A DNA stretch of 64,000 bases, taken from Adiantum capillus-veneris (taxonomy: Eukaryota > Streptophyta > Polypodiopsida > Polypodiales > Pteridaceae). The stretch is from NCBI GenBank assembly GCA_014529385.2, contig CM043969.1, positions 16,690,446 through 16,754,445 of the forward strand, in the 5' to 3' direction. The notes under the pieces are model-generated. The model was not told the origin of the DNA, did no database searches, and worked only from the letters and a program-made list of their open reading frames with translations. The position numbers were made by a program, and so were the translations under genes. Positions 42,714 through 55,160 of the stretch are shown here, piece after piece; position 1 is the first letter of the stretch, and each line of letters starts with the position of its first letter.

Positions 42714-45405
42714 TGTCGTGTAGATCCACTACCATGCTAAGAATATATCAAAAAAATGCACGTTGAGCGTATTGAAGCTTACCTGATTAATGATCAATGT
42801 TCAGGGCATGGTAACAAGCTGATTTTACAATTAATGTATGCCAGATGCGGCTTAAAAGGCCCAACAGTTGCCTTAATGATGCTAAAAAGGAGTATTCTTT
42901 AAGGGAGGACACATGGGATTTTATGATCTAGAACTGCAATGCTTGAAGTGCTCTACCGGTCTGCCTTTACGGCTCATCAATTGGAGCTACGATAAAGAAG
43001 TTATGGCAATTTGAAGTCAACATGTTTGCAGATCCATACCGGATTGGGCAACTGCTCTGCTGATGAAGGGTCAAAGTTGATATGAATGCATGGGGCTGAA
43101 GTGCTCAACTTTTGGAGTGCCTTTGTCTCTAAGATCAGCAATCAAAGTTACAGTCACCAAGAAATTTCCAGATTAAATTTCATCGAGGGCCAGTTTCGTA
43201 CCAGTTTGGTCGGCTCGGTCGGGGTGCCATCTTCGAATTTTGGGCTTCAACCAAGGAATTTTGGAATGCGGGAGCAAAAACTGCTTGAAGAGCTTCGTGT
43301 CCAGAATGTCGTCTCTTGGAATGCAATGATTGCAGGGAATGCCCAATACGGCTACGATAAGGAGCTCTAGGCTATTTTCACCGAGTGCAAAGGGGATGCC
43401 TTTCGGCGAATGCAATCACTTATACTTGCATCTTTGGGCATGTGGCACTGTTCAAGACTTTTTTCGGACATCAAAATTCACGATGATATTGTTAGTCAGA
43501 GACTGCTGGAGAAAGAAGTTGTGCTTTGAAATGCTTTGGCCGATATGCATGTAAAATATGGTGCCTTTTTTATTTGCTTGACCGCCCACCCATGATATCA
43601 AGCGTGTGGCTGCCCAAGGGAGCCCAAAGCATAACCAAAGAGAGCCACCCAATTTTATGAAGGGGTGTGAACTAAAGAAGGAAAGCGGAGCCATGGCGTT
43701 CAACAGCGAGGGGCGTATAAGGAGAAAGAGAGAGAGATGATCACGATGGTAAGGGGGACGCTCGGACGAGCTTGCAGCAGAAACAAAACATGCTCAGGGG
43801 TCCATGGTGCACCTATTCGGGACTGTTTTTAACAAATTTTGCTTCGCTCCAGAGCCTAGCTTCCACATCATCACAAAGAGTTCATGCGCTACATCAGTCC
43901 ACAACGTCGTGACTGATGGGCTGAGGCAAAAATAGGGTAACAAAGGGAAAATTTTGAAGGGCATAGCGAGGTAGAAGAGAGAGGAGGGGTGTGTTACGAG
44001 CAAAGAGCGGGAATCTTAAGGGTCGACCTCAAGGAGAAGCATCCCTCTCTCGCATAAACAAGGGGAAGAAAGGTATTTGAGAGGGAAGGAAGGGAAGCAA
44101 GGATAGTAAGCAGGAAGGCTTTCTCTCTAGCTCTTGAAGCAAGAGATCTCTCTTCCTTGCTCTCACACAAGCAAGAAAATCTCTCTTTCTCGTTCTCAAA
44201 TAAGCAAAGGGAAGGAGAGGGAGCAATGAGAAGCAAGGAAGGTTTTGTTGCTCTCTCTCTCAAGTCATGGCAAGTAGGTTACAAGCACAGGGGATTCGAA
44301 CAAGGAGAGGAAAGCCAAGGCAAGGAGAGGTATACCTCTTTCGAGTGGAGATCGGCAAGGAGGGACTTGCTCTCTCTCTCTCTCACTCACTCTCGTGCAT
44401 AACCAAGGAAGAAGGGAGTCTCGGGCATTACCAAGGATGAAGACGAGATGGGCTTGAGCAAGGGGGGAGAGAACTCTCTCTTGTGGGCATGATCAAGAGG
44501 AGGCCGCTCTCTCTCTTGTTCTCATACATAAGCAAGAAGGAAGCCAATTCTCTCTCTCACACTATGGAGCATAAAGAAGGAACGACGAGGGCAAGGGAGA
44601 AGGGGATCGGTGAGCAAAGTAAATGGGTCAATATCTCTCACTCTCGACCTTGGTGAAGCAAGGAAAAGAGGAGAGTTTTGTGGTTAATCAAGGAAGAGAA
44701 AGGACTTGCATGAAGAAGGGCAGAAAGAAGAGATAGAGGATGGAGCTACAGCCATGGAGCTACAGCCACACCCCAAGGAGAAGTTGGGGTAGAAGTCGTA
44801 GTAGCTGAAGCCGGAGCCGGAGCCGGAGTCTAAGCCAAATTGTAAGTATAAGTCAAAGCCGGAAGGGTAACAAGGGAGCTCTTGCCTTGGTGAGGCGACG
44901 AAGTAAGCCATAGAAGCAAGTCGATTAGAGGAGAAAGTCAAATCTTGTGAGCGGCAATCAAGGAAGTGCAAAGCACACAAAGTAGGAAGTTGCAGAATAA
45001 TTGACAATTATTGAAGCATGAATATTGAAACAGTGAACTTAAATGAAGTTTGTAGATTCTTGAAGGTAGTTGAAGCAGATAAAGCGACAGGAGGGAAATT
45101 ACATCATCATCATCATCTTGAAGATTGATTAATTATCTTGTTAAGTTTGGTGTCGTTAACAGCTCGGTTAATCCTGTAGAACGGGAGCTTAAACTCCTAG
45201 TTATCAAATGATCCAAGTGACGGTGGTGTTAACAGTATGCCTTGGCTAAAAATTAAGTTGTACTCAAAGCATTATTCAATTAATTGATGATTACGATGAT
45301 TTCCATAGCCTTTTTGCACCTCCTTTTCTTATTCTCTCTCACACCTCTCATAGCCAGAGGCCTGGCACCTTCTCGGCTCTCGTTTTGAACACATATCGCT
45401 CGACA
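42714..45405 (+). repeat. L3 5' LTR (2,692 bp)
   Basis: Starts TGTCGTGTAGATCC and ends ATCGCTCGACA. Homologous along its whole length with 48,396-51,180, for example 'ccatgctaagaa' at 42,732/48,415 and 'ttttgaacacatatc' at both ends. CT runs are short here (for example 44,370-44,395). Confidence 0.85.
42740..43600 (+). pseudogene. PPR gene fragment inside L3 5' LTR
   Basis: Broken but readable PPR motifs in plus-strand order: GHGNKLILQLMYARCG (~42,805-42,850), DAKKEYSLREDTWDFMI (~42,880-42,930), LRVQNVVSWNAMIAGNAQYG (43,297-43,356), NAITYTCIFG (~43,410-43,440) and IHDDIVSQRLLEKEVVL plus NALADMHVKYGA (~43,480-43,560). These are hallmark phrases of plant PLS-class PPR proteins, which bind organelle RNA. 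Multiple frameshifts and stops. It lies wholly inside the LTR and recurs in the 3' LTR. Confidence 0.8.
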
Positions 45406-45409
45406 TATT

Positions 45410-45427
45410 TGGTGAACTTGACACGAA
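45410..45427 (+). other. L3 primer-binding site candidate
   Basis: TGGTGAACTTGACACGAA begins five bases after the LTR end. tRNA not identified. Shares the TGGTG start with the L1 site. Confidence 0.5.
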
Positions 45428-45469
45428 ATGAGCCGGGGTGTGAGGTGCAGATGGAGAATTTAGAGTAGG

Positions 45470-46192
45470 TGATGAAGGTGATTGAAGAGTTAAGTGCAAA
45501 TGGTTTTGATGATAAGTCAACAGTTCCAAATTTTTTGAGGATGCTTTAATTTGTCCAAGGATATCTGCTTGAAATGGAGACCATGAAGAAGAAGAATCAA
45601 ATGGATGAAGCTTTGGATGCACCTTTTGATGCGATATACGATGAGAGACGAGTCTTTGATGGTTATGATCCAGAGGGCTACCTAGAATGCTATGAGTTGG
45701 AAATGAAGTTAAGAGGGATACCAGAAGAGTTAATGATCAGATCCTTTGAGCAGTTAGTGAGGTCAGATTTGAAGGAGCAGATTCAAGAGGTTACCAAAGC
45801 CTGCAATGACGGTTGGGAATATTTCAAAGAAGCTATTGTACAAGTAGGTTATGAGCATTATGCAAGCTATCAAGAACAGACCCAAGTCTACCAAACTACG
45901 CAGAAATTCGAGGACAAGTAAGATCAAAATTAGAAGCTATGATTGATGAGTGTCACTTGTACAAGATGCCACCTTCTTACAGGTTAATGATGAAGATATA
46001 GTTGAATCTGTGTATGAAAAGCTGGGTTTAGTAGATGCCTTACATGAAGTAGAAGTCTTTGAGGGTGAGGCTCTACAACCTCAAGATACACAAAGTAAAT
46101 TTTGCAAAGAGCCTATACATGCAGTACAGGAGGAAAAGAAATCAGGGAATCAAAACAACAAATTGGCTAAAGCTCAAGAAGAAATTATGTAG
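45470..46192 (+). pseudogene. L3 gag-like ORF
   Basis: An ATG near 45,470 opens a frame with one TAA before 45,574, then 115 open codons: VFDGYDPEGYLECYELEMKL, IPEELMIRSFEQLV and EYFKEAIVQVGYEHYASYQ. The pattern (substrate-contact helix, EWFKE-type segment) is that of retrotransposon Gag capsids, though short. A frame change near 45,935 leads to an acidic/Gln-rich continuation (ESVYEKLGLVDALHEVEVFE). No CCHC knuckle. Confidence 0.6.
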
Positions 46193-46305
46193 GTGAATGA
46201 GTGCAACCATATTCAAGTAGACATGCATGAAGATTTGGTTTCAACTAATACTTTTGCTACTAACTCAGAATTTAAAAAAAATTTGGTACAAATTCTATCA
46301 TAGAG

Positions 46306-47025
46306 TTGATTGATGATATAGATGTTATAGGTCAAAGCAAGGCTGTTGTTGATAGCAGCAAGACCATGGATTTGCGTATACCAAGTTTTGAGGACTTGGT
46401 TAAACAAGAGTATGTGTTTGAAGATCTACAAAATGTTGATTCAGATGGGGTGCAAACTCCTTCATTGACAAGTTTTGTGACACCGAGCTACCAAAGTGGA
46501 AAACTGATCTTGAATGTGATGATGATGATTTAGAGGGGGTGCAGACTCCTTCATTGACAAGTTGTTGTGACGTCGAGCTACCAAAGTGGAAAACTGATCT
46601 TGAATGTGATGATGATGATTTAGAGGGGGGTGCAGACTCCTTCATTGAAAAGTTGTTGTGACGTCGAGCTACCAAAGTGGGAAACTAATCTTCTATGTGA
46701 GGATGAGGATTCAGAGGGGGTGCAGACTCCTTCTTTGACAAGTTTCAGTGACCCAGAGCTACCGATGTGGCAAACTGATCTTGAATTTTGTGATGATCTA
46801 GAGGGGGTGCAGACTTCTTCTTTATCAAGATTTTGTGACACAGTGCTCACACTATGGCAAGATGATCATGAACTTGATGATGTTGATTCAGAGGGGGTGC
46901 ATAGTGAAGTGCAATCTCTTGGTGTTGAATATGATTGGTTTCATTGTGTCGATGATACAGACAGGGCAGTAGATGAAATTTTCAATGTGCATGCTGAACT
47001 TTGTGCTACAAAAGTGCAAAGATAG
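46306..47025 (+). pseudogene. L3 acidic repeat region
   Basis: Encodes ~30-residue repeats of the pattern EGVQTPSLTSFCDxELPxW followed by a TDLxxDDD acid patch, in two frames because one unit (46,621) has an extra G. Flanked by further acidic sequence. Function unknown; it corresponds in position and charge to the acidic half of the L1 and L2 ORFs. Confidence 0.6.
46441..46980 (+). repeat. 90-bp tandem repeats in L3
   Basis: Units begin at about 46,441, 46,531, 46,621, 46,712, 46,801 and 46,891, each with a purine tract of the type AGAGGGGGTGCA followed by 'gactccttc'. Units 2 and 3 are almost identical; later units diverge and vary by 1-2 bp in length. Confidence 0.85.
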
Positions 47026-47404
47026 TTGGATGAGGGTGAAGGACTTGAAGAGCATTTTATAGCAGATGTGTTTAGTATGCATGTCATATGTGGAAAATCT
47101 TAGTTTATAGCAGCCTAAGATGTGCAGGATGGAGGAACCTTCTGAAGCTGTGGACCTAGATCTTATGTGCTTATTGGATGAAGGGGTTCTCAATATAGAT
47201 GCTAAGGATACCATTCAATCTATATTCATGCATAAGCAAGTTTATTTAGATGCACCTGATGATGACCTTATGTAGTTGTTGGATGATGCTCTACTTGATT
47301 TTGAGCCTCTACAAGACCCCTACAAGATAGAGAATTGTTTTTTGATGCATCTTGCAAGCCTAATGAAGAGAGTTTTGGCAGAGACTTGATGTATTCAAAT
47401 ATGC

Positions 47405-47752
47405 ATGAATTGGGATTCCAATACTAGTGAGAATGAAGGTGCATTACCAATGCTTTTACCTGTGATTGATGATCAACAATCGGATGAGCCAGTTGCACAG
47501 GGGATATGGCAGTATCTAGTGATACCTGATGCTATATGGGATCTGATGTTACCCTATGATGTAGGAGATTTTGAGCTATCTTTTGACCAAGGAGGTGATA
47601 GAGATATGCATGGTCCAGGGCAATTGACTTATATGCCATATGATCCATGCGATTTTCATGAAGATTTGTGGGTTAATTTATGTTTATGCTCTCCTGATTG
47701 GAAATTCTTGTATTTTTCCCATGATCCTGGAGGATGGTGCCAATTTTTTTAA
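47405..47752 (+). pseudogene. L3 C-terminal acidic ORF
   Basis: 115 open codons: acidic, with DAIWDLMLPYDVGDFELSF and a C-terminal CSPDWKFLYFSHDPGG ending. The DPGG motif close to the stop parallels PFDPGG at the end of the L1 ORF. 47,026-47,404 is decayed acidic coding sequence; 47,753-48,383 is 3' untranslated sequence in which I recognise nothing. Confidence 0.5.
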
Positions 47753-48383
47753 AAAGGAATGCTCATAGTGGGGAAAATGATTGGTTTCCTGTTTGATCAC
47801 GAGGGGCTACTAAAGTGCAAGTTGTAGATTTGAAGAGTACCAATTATCTGTTGTAGCAGGTTGCATGGTACAAGGTTTTGGTTTCTAGATTATGCTGTCA
47901 GAAGATTTTTTTGTTTGTGCAATCAATAAGCTTACATAGCTAGCTTCCAATTGACTTCTTTGGACAATTGATGAAGTATCTCCACATCTTTTCAGTTGGT
48001 TCTGCTACTAGAACTTAAAGTAAAGGACTTGACAGTCATTCCGTGTGCAGACAGAGTAAGGCATACTTGAGCTTGACGGGGTTCCCTAAAGCGAGCTTAA
48101 TGGTCAAGTCATGTACATCATTAACTGGAGCACTTGAGTTTGGCGGGGTTCACTAAACAGGTTTTCAATTAATTGAATGCTTTGAAGATACGACAGATAC
48201 AGTTCAAAGATTTATGATGGGCAGCTACCTTAAGCTAAAACAATGATGATAGGGTATAAGCCTTATCTTATTTTCCATATGTTTACCAATTACGTGAGTC
48301 TGATGATGACAAAAGAGCTTAATGTACCTATAGCAGATGCAGATTGAAATGCAGTTAGCACAGGCCAGAGGCTGTGCAGGTTC

Positions 48384-48395
48384 AAAGGGGGTGGA
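48384..48395 (+). other. L3 polypurine tract
   Basis: AAAGGGGGTGGA immediately before the 3' LTR start TGTTGTGCAG. Confidence 0.75.
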
Positions 48396-48429
48396 TGTTG
48401 TGCAGCTCCTCTCCCATGCTAAGAAATAT

Positions 48430-49480
48430 ACTAGGAAGATGCACATCGATCTTACTTGAAGCTTACCTGATTATTGATTAGTGTTCGGGGCTTGGTAACA
48501 ATCTGCCTTTATCAGTAATGTATTCCAGATATGGCTTAAAAGGTCCAATAGATGCCTTAATGATGCTAAAAAGGAGTATGCTTGAAGTGAGCACAGATGG
48601 GAGATTATGATCTAGAACTGCAGTGCTTGATTTCTCTATTGGTCTGTCTTTATGACTTGTTGATTGGAGCTATGGTGCAAAAGATATGGAAGTTTGAAGT
48701 TTAAGTTGATGTAGATCCGTACCGGATTGGGCAACTGCAGCTGAGGGGACAAAAATGAAGTGGATGCATGGTCTTGAAATGCTCACTTTGTGGATCATGT
48801 TGGTCTTTCAGATCAGAAAAATCAAAGATCTGGTTGTAAAGATATTAGCACTTTAAGTTTCACCGGGGGTCAGGTCTGTATTGGTTTGGTCGCCTCGATC
48901 AGTGTGCAATCTGGTGATGTTGGACTTTGACCAGGTTTTAGAATGTTGTAAAGTAGCATTTTGCCCAAAATGTCATCTCCTGTAGTGCTTCGATAACGGG
49001 GTTCCAGAGTTGTGCTCAGCACTACAGTGGACGATATGTATGTAAAATATGGTAATTTAACAATGCTTGGCTGGGTTGTACCCTAAAGGTTATTCTTGGC
49101 AATGCCTAGTGCTTGAAGAGCTTCGTGTCCGGAATGTCATCTCTTGGAATGCAATGATCGCGGGATAAATCTAGAAGAGGCAGGGCCAGGAAGTGGCTAT
49201 TTTTAGCAGATGCAAAGAGAGGACAACTCTCCAAATGCAATCACATATGCTTGAATCTTGAAGGCAAGCGATACCATGCAAAACATTGGCATGCGCAACA
49301 AAAGATCACAATGATATTACTGTGAAAAGATGTTGTGCGAGGCAATGCCTTGGTTGACATGTAACCTAATGTGGTGCCCGCCCGTATGGGAGCATATTGA
49401 GTTCGTGATGATCTCATTGCAGGTGCTTGGCAATGCTTTCTTGGTCGATATGTATGACAAATGTGGTGTCCCTTGAGGGG
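48430..49480 (+). pseudogene. PPR gene fragment inside L3 3' LTR
   Basis: The same captured sequence as in the 5' LTR, with extra remnants: DAKKEYA (~48,570), DDMYVKYGNL (~49,030-49,060), LRVRNVISWNAMIAG (49,119-49,167), NAITYA (~49,237-49,255), a damaged GNALVDM (~49,340) and VDMYDKCGV (~49,447-49,473). Repeated VDMY-K-G endings mean parts of three or more PPR repeats are present. All frames are broken. Confidence 0.75.
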
Positions 49481-49882
49481 AACTGGCCACCCAAATTAAA
49501 TCTTAATGGCCACCCGCATAGGAACCAAATGGTCATTCAATTAAAACATTATTGGGTGAAAAAAAGGCAAACATGGCATGCAGGCGCAGCGAGGCAGGGC
49601 GTAGGGCATGAGAGAGATGCTTGCAGCTGCCACAAAACTACTCAAACAAGCGCAAGGAAGAAGAAAAAATTTCCCAGAAGGTGGAGGCGTTCCAATTTGG
49701 AGCTATATTTGGCGATTCTCGTGTTGCCATATCCGGCGCTGTCACGTCATCGGGAAGGGTCCCTAGGAAAGTTTGGAGGGCATAGGGGGATATAGAAAAT
49801 AACAGGGCTGTGTTACGAGCAAGGAGGTTACATGCAAAGGGGATTCGAACAAGGAGAGGAAAGCCGTGACAAGGAAGGGCTT

Positions 49883-50363
<481 letters not shown>

Positions 50364-51180
50364 CCTAAAGAAGGAACAACAAGGGCAAGGGAGAAGGGGA
50401 TCGGTGAGCAAAGGAAAGGGTCAATATCTCTCACTCTCGACCTTGGTGAAGCAAGGAAAAGAGGATATTTTTGTGGTTAAGCAAGGAAGATAAAGGACTT
50501 GCATGAAGCAAGGCAGAAAGAAGAGATAGAGGGTGGAGCTACAGCTCCAGCCCAAGGAGAAGTTGGGGTAGCAGTCGTAGCTAGAGCCGGAGCCAGAGTC
50601 TAAGCCAAAGTGTAAGCAGAAGTCAACGCAGGAAGGGTAACAAGGGAGTTCTTGGCTTGGTGAGGCGACGAAGTAAGACATGGGAGCATGACAATTAGAG
50701 GAGAAAGTCAAAATCTTGTGAGCGGCAATTAAGGCAGTGCAAAACACACAAAGCAGGAAGTTGCAGAACAGTTGACAATAATTGAAGCATGAAGATTGAC
50801 ACAGTGAACTTAAATGAAGTTTGCAGATTCTTGAAGGCAGTTGAAGCAGATAAAGAGACATGAGGGAAATTACATCACCGTCATCAACTTGAAGATTGAT
50901 TAATTATCTTGTTAATTCCGGTGTCTTTAACGGCCCAATTAATCTTGTAAAATGGGAGCTTAAACTCCAAGTTATCAGCCAGATGATCCAAGTGACGGTG
51001 TTGTTAACAGTGTGCCTTGGCTAAGGATTAAGTTGTACTCAAAGCATTATTCAATTAATTGATGATTACGGTGATTGCCATAGCCTTTTTGCACCTGATG
51101 TTCTTATTCTCTCTCACGCCTCTCAAAGCGAAAGGCCAAGTGCCTTCCAGGCTCACATTTTGAACACATATCCCCTGTTA

Positions 51181-51720
51181 GCAGGAGCATTAGTTAGCCC
51201 AAAAGGAATAACCCTGTAGGCAAAAATAACCCATTCAATTGCAAAGGCAGTTTCATGTTGATCTTTGGGAATCAACCAAAAGTTGATTGTACCCTGAAAA
51301 GCCGTCTAAAAAGCTGTAAGCTTCTTTTTCTGCAGCTCGTTCTAAAACATGCTCGGTGATTAGAAGAGGGTAGTTATCACTAATGGTGGCTACATTTACT
51401 TTTTTGAGATTGATATACACTCTTAATTTTCCATTTTTCTTGGGTACCACCACAATTGGAGACACCCAATCTATGTGTTCAATTTCATAAAAGAATTTAG
51501 CTTCCTTGAGCTTCTCTATCTCTTCTTTGATCTTTTTAGCAAATGTTCATTATAACTATATGGCCGTTTTCTAGTTGGTTTTGCATCATCTCTCATAGGT
51601 ATGGTATATTGACAAATTTCTGGATCAACACCCTTGAGATCCTTATAATACCAAGCAAAGATATCTCGCTATTATTTCAGTAAGCTTAGCAAAAGCTCTT
51701 CTTCTTCTTAAATCAGGTCA
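51181..51720 (-). pseudogene. G3 RT N-terminal part
   Basis: The minus strand reads DIFAWYYKDLKGVDPEIC, then WVSPIVVVPKKNGKLRVY, ERAAEKEAYSFLDGFSGYNQ, a frame change, AFAIEWVIFAYRVIPF and GLTNAPA, where L3 cuts in. The open part is 51,465-51,253. It joins the YMDD half at 42,713. Confidence 0.88.
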
Positions 51721-52212
51721 TTTGCAGTGTAGGCTGGTTTGCGCTCTTTTCCTAATTCGGCTAGATCTATTTTCTTTGCCATTTCAGGTCCTTCATATGA
51801 CCTACCCTATTTTCTTAGTTCCCTTACAGGTTGTTCGACGATGATCTTTTGGTCTTGGAGGGTATATTTCTTGTATTGGGATGGAACACTCATTACATCT
51901 TTACTCTCTTCCTTGGTTGTTTTTATTTCAATGGTATACACCTCCTTTAGAGTTTTTTTCAACTCTTGATATTTTTTCTTTCGTTCAACTCCTGTCATGG
52001 ATGATTCATCATCATGATGCTTAGGTTTTGATTGAGTTTCCTTTCTCATTTTCCTTGATATTTTTTATGTTCCTTGCTTGTTGTCTGAAGGATATCTACC
52101 ATTGATTTTGTCTTTGACACAATCATGTGCATCTATCTGCATCAAAAACTATGTTTTTCTACAAATTGATGGCATAGGTCTAGATTTCAAGTTTTTTGTG
52201 TCTCTTTTTCTT

Positions 52213-52680
52213 CTATACCATTTCTGTCTCCTTATTTTTTGGTTTGGAAAGACAAAAACTTTTCTCTCCTCCTTGTGCTCTCACACGTTCTTTTTCTGGC
52301 CCAGAATCATCAGATGTAGCTGAATGTTCTTCAAACTCATAAGTAGCATCATAATAGAGGTCTGAAAAGACTTGTTGAGCTTTCAGTAAGTCCTTGGGTT
52401 CCTGAACTTCATCTTCAATGTGAATGGTTGAGATCATTTGTATGGGAATTATGCCATAACCATCCTCATTGCAAAATTGAGTAGGCATAGACGTATTCAC
52501 ACATACATCCATTGTTGCCAAAATTTGAGTCCATTCAAATGGCTCAAACAAATGCTTCAAAAAGGGTTCAAATACATATGCTTCATTTGTGCAATCCCTT
52601 TCTAAGATACATTCTTCTCGTTTTAAACTCCCATCTTTTGAGGCTCCACACATCCAAATAGGTGTGTCTTTTTTAACCAA
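52213..52680 (-). pseudogene. G3 protease-RT linker
   Basis: 155 open codons, acidic toward the C-terminus (YYDATYEFEEHSATSDDSG). It follows the protease frame and corresponds to the acidic linker of G1 at 31,672-32,019. No domain recognised. 51,720-52,212 is a Lys/Glu-rich, frame-broken continuation. Confidence 0.55.
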
Positions 52681-53270
52681 GATAGAAGCTTTGATTCAGC
52701 TGAAGAGACTAAGTCAAATTCTTTAATGGGAGTTTTCATTACATATCTATAAGTGTGATCTTTCATATTAATCCTTGTGATTGATCCCACTTGCTTCAAG
52801 TACAGGTAATTGTTTTCCCAATCTTGAATGAGTTGTACTTGCCGCATGAATAGCCTTCCCAAGATGATTTCATAGTTACGTTTCCTTCCAATGTCCACTA
52901 TCCACAGGAACTAACTATCACTTTTTCAAGCAGTCCTAAGGGTTTTTCTATGTGTCCATCCACCAATTTTAATTTCATTTGAGTTTGTCTAATGGTCGGT
53001 TTTCCCCATGTTTCCCATGATGATTATGTGGCTATGGCTATGCCAGCTCACTGTCCAGTATTGCCATGGTTTCTACATCATTACATCTCACAGGAAGGGT
53101 TGTGTTTCCTTATTCCCCCTCGTAGTATTCTCCGACTTTGTTGATAGGGATGGCTCTAATCTCCTTGTTATCCAATTCATGTTTCAATTTACCCAAGTTT
53201 TTTGCAATTAGCCCTGTTATCCCCACCTTTTCTAGAGTTTTCTGTAAATCATTCCATAAACATCATCTGA
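52623..53270 (-). pseudogene. G3 protease
   Basis: The minus strand shows VGEYYEGE.GNTTLPVRCNDVETMAILD, then a frame break exactly where GGAG should follow; the downstream strand resumes and ends YEIILGRLFMRQVQLIQDW, equivalent to FEMILGRPFM in G2. The active site is therefore destroyed. The final 91 codons (52,898-52,623) are open. Confidence 0.72.
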
Positions 53271-53589
53271 TCTTTAACAGTTCTCCCAAGGTAAGAGTAC
53301 ATGACTGAAGGGTGTTGACATGACTGACTGGATGTTCTCCACCTCTAGGGTTTTTTCCGCTCTTTTTACCTGAGTGGTTTTACACACTATGGACTCATCT
53401 TCGTTGTCTCCTAAGTAAGAGGGTAGTGGTTCCAGCATTTCTTAAGTAATTCTTACCAAATTTTGATAAGCTTCAAGCTTAGCTGCTTCCATATCTAGAA
53501 AGGATAGTTTTTTCATTTATTTTTTTGGCTTGCTTTAAGTCCCGCTTGGAAAGCTTCTAAGGTTCCATTGATTGGCTCCAAAATTTTGT

Positions 53590-55160
53590 CTACCAAAATT
53601 GATCTCCAGATTTTATTGTGGTTTCCTTGATTTCACTTTCATTTTCTTTCACTTTCTCCTGGCATAGTTTCTTGGCTTTTTCCTCAATTTCATCCTTTTG
53701 TTTTTGTTTTCTCATCTCATATCTTTGACGTCTTCTTTTCTTGGTCTTTTTAAAGGAATTTTTAGTATTCTCTGATTCATCAGAGGATTTATGTTTCTTT
53801 TTCTTAGCTTGGGCTCTAGTGATCACCTTGATTAAAACAATAGGTTCACTTTCCAAAGAGCTACTAGGCATCACTTGGACTACATCCACCACTACTTTTC
53901 CTTTGTTTAACGGAATTTTTGGACAATCTTTAGGGAAGTGTTCTCCTTTTTTGCAACATTGTGTACAAAAGCTTCAACTGTCTTAATGTTCTTGTCAGGT
54001 TTTGAGCATTCATTTTTCCAATGATCATTTGCACCACAATTATGACAGTTTCCAGTCCTTGGCTTAATCATTGGTCTTACCATTGGAGGTCTAACACCTT
54101 GATAGCTACAAAGTACATCGGTGTAAGCTCTGATGTAGCATAAGTTACATGTTCATCTATTGAAGGTGGACGTGAATAATACCACTCTCCTTCTACCATT
54201 ACTGTAGATGGACTACGCTCAACATAAGGTGTAACAGGCACTAGTGCTTGTTCATCCATGACTTCTTCTGAATACATGTACTTTATAGGCACTGCATTAT
54301 GTCTAGGATATGGAGGTTGTTGACCCAGCACTGGTTGTGGTCTTTCTATACCCATTGGTGGTCTTTGTGTTGGGGCCATATTAGGCTGATATCTGTACAT
54401 GGGTGGTACTTGTGGTCTCATAGGCACATATTGAATATTTGCATCGTACTTTGGTCGGTAATAGCACTCATTGGTTCATGGTTGGTCCATTTACCCTCAA
54501 TAGCACACCATTTTTGCGGTCTAAGCGGTTGTCCCTGTTGAGGTATCCCTTGCCCTGGTCCTCTCATAGGTGCTTTCTGCATATTATTCATCATTTCGCT
54601 CATCCTTTTGAGCATGTCTGTCATGGCTGTGAGTGGTGCTGCAGCAGCCGTTCCCACTTGTGTTGGTTTTGTGGATGCTATTTTCTCACTCTATCCTTAG
54701 GGACATCTTCTTCATTTAAAATGTCACAATTGTCTCCCAAGTCAATAGCATCTGATACACACTCTTCTAGGGTCATATGCTTCTTGTTATACATTATAGC
54801 ATGAAGTTCTTTGTTGAGAAATCCTTCTAGAAACAGTGACACTAATCTTTCCTCTGCTGGTATTTCTAATTTTGGGCATCTTGCAATGTATTGCTTTATC
54901 CTAGTTGCATCCCTAACACACTCATCTTGTTTCTATTTGAAGCTATAGATTTGAGCTATTGTATTATGTTTAGTCCCAGTTTTGGAACATGCAGCTACAA
55001 ATCCCCGAGCTAATGTATTTAAATTCATGATTGACCTTGGTAGAATGTTTTGGAACCATGTCAAAGATTTTCCTCCTAATGTCATTCCAAATCCCTCAAA
55101 TTGAGTGTGGAAATCAAATATACATTCTACTCTTGGACTTGCTTGAAGCTAGTTAAGTGG
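53590..55160 (-). pseudogene. G3 gag core, zinc knuckle and basic tail
   Basis: The capsid part (55,160-54,660) reads WFQNILPRSIMNL, TIAQIYSF, ARCPKLEIPAEERLVSLFL and KELHAIMYNKKHMTLEECVS. A Met/Pro/Gln-rich spacer follows (54,657-54,077). The knuckle CHNCGANDHWKNEC (CX2CX4HX4C, 54,006-54,047) is intact. A Lys/Glu-rich helical tail (53,892-53,590) includes AKKKKHKSSDESEN. Frames change several times. 53,271-53,590 is a decayed link to the protease. Confidence 0.78.

Noticed and set aside
44029-45007. Antisense ORFs in the L3 5' LTR
   Set aside because: Low-complexity products of GA/CT-rich LTR sequence; no match between the two LTR copies in reading frame.
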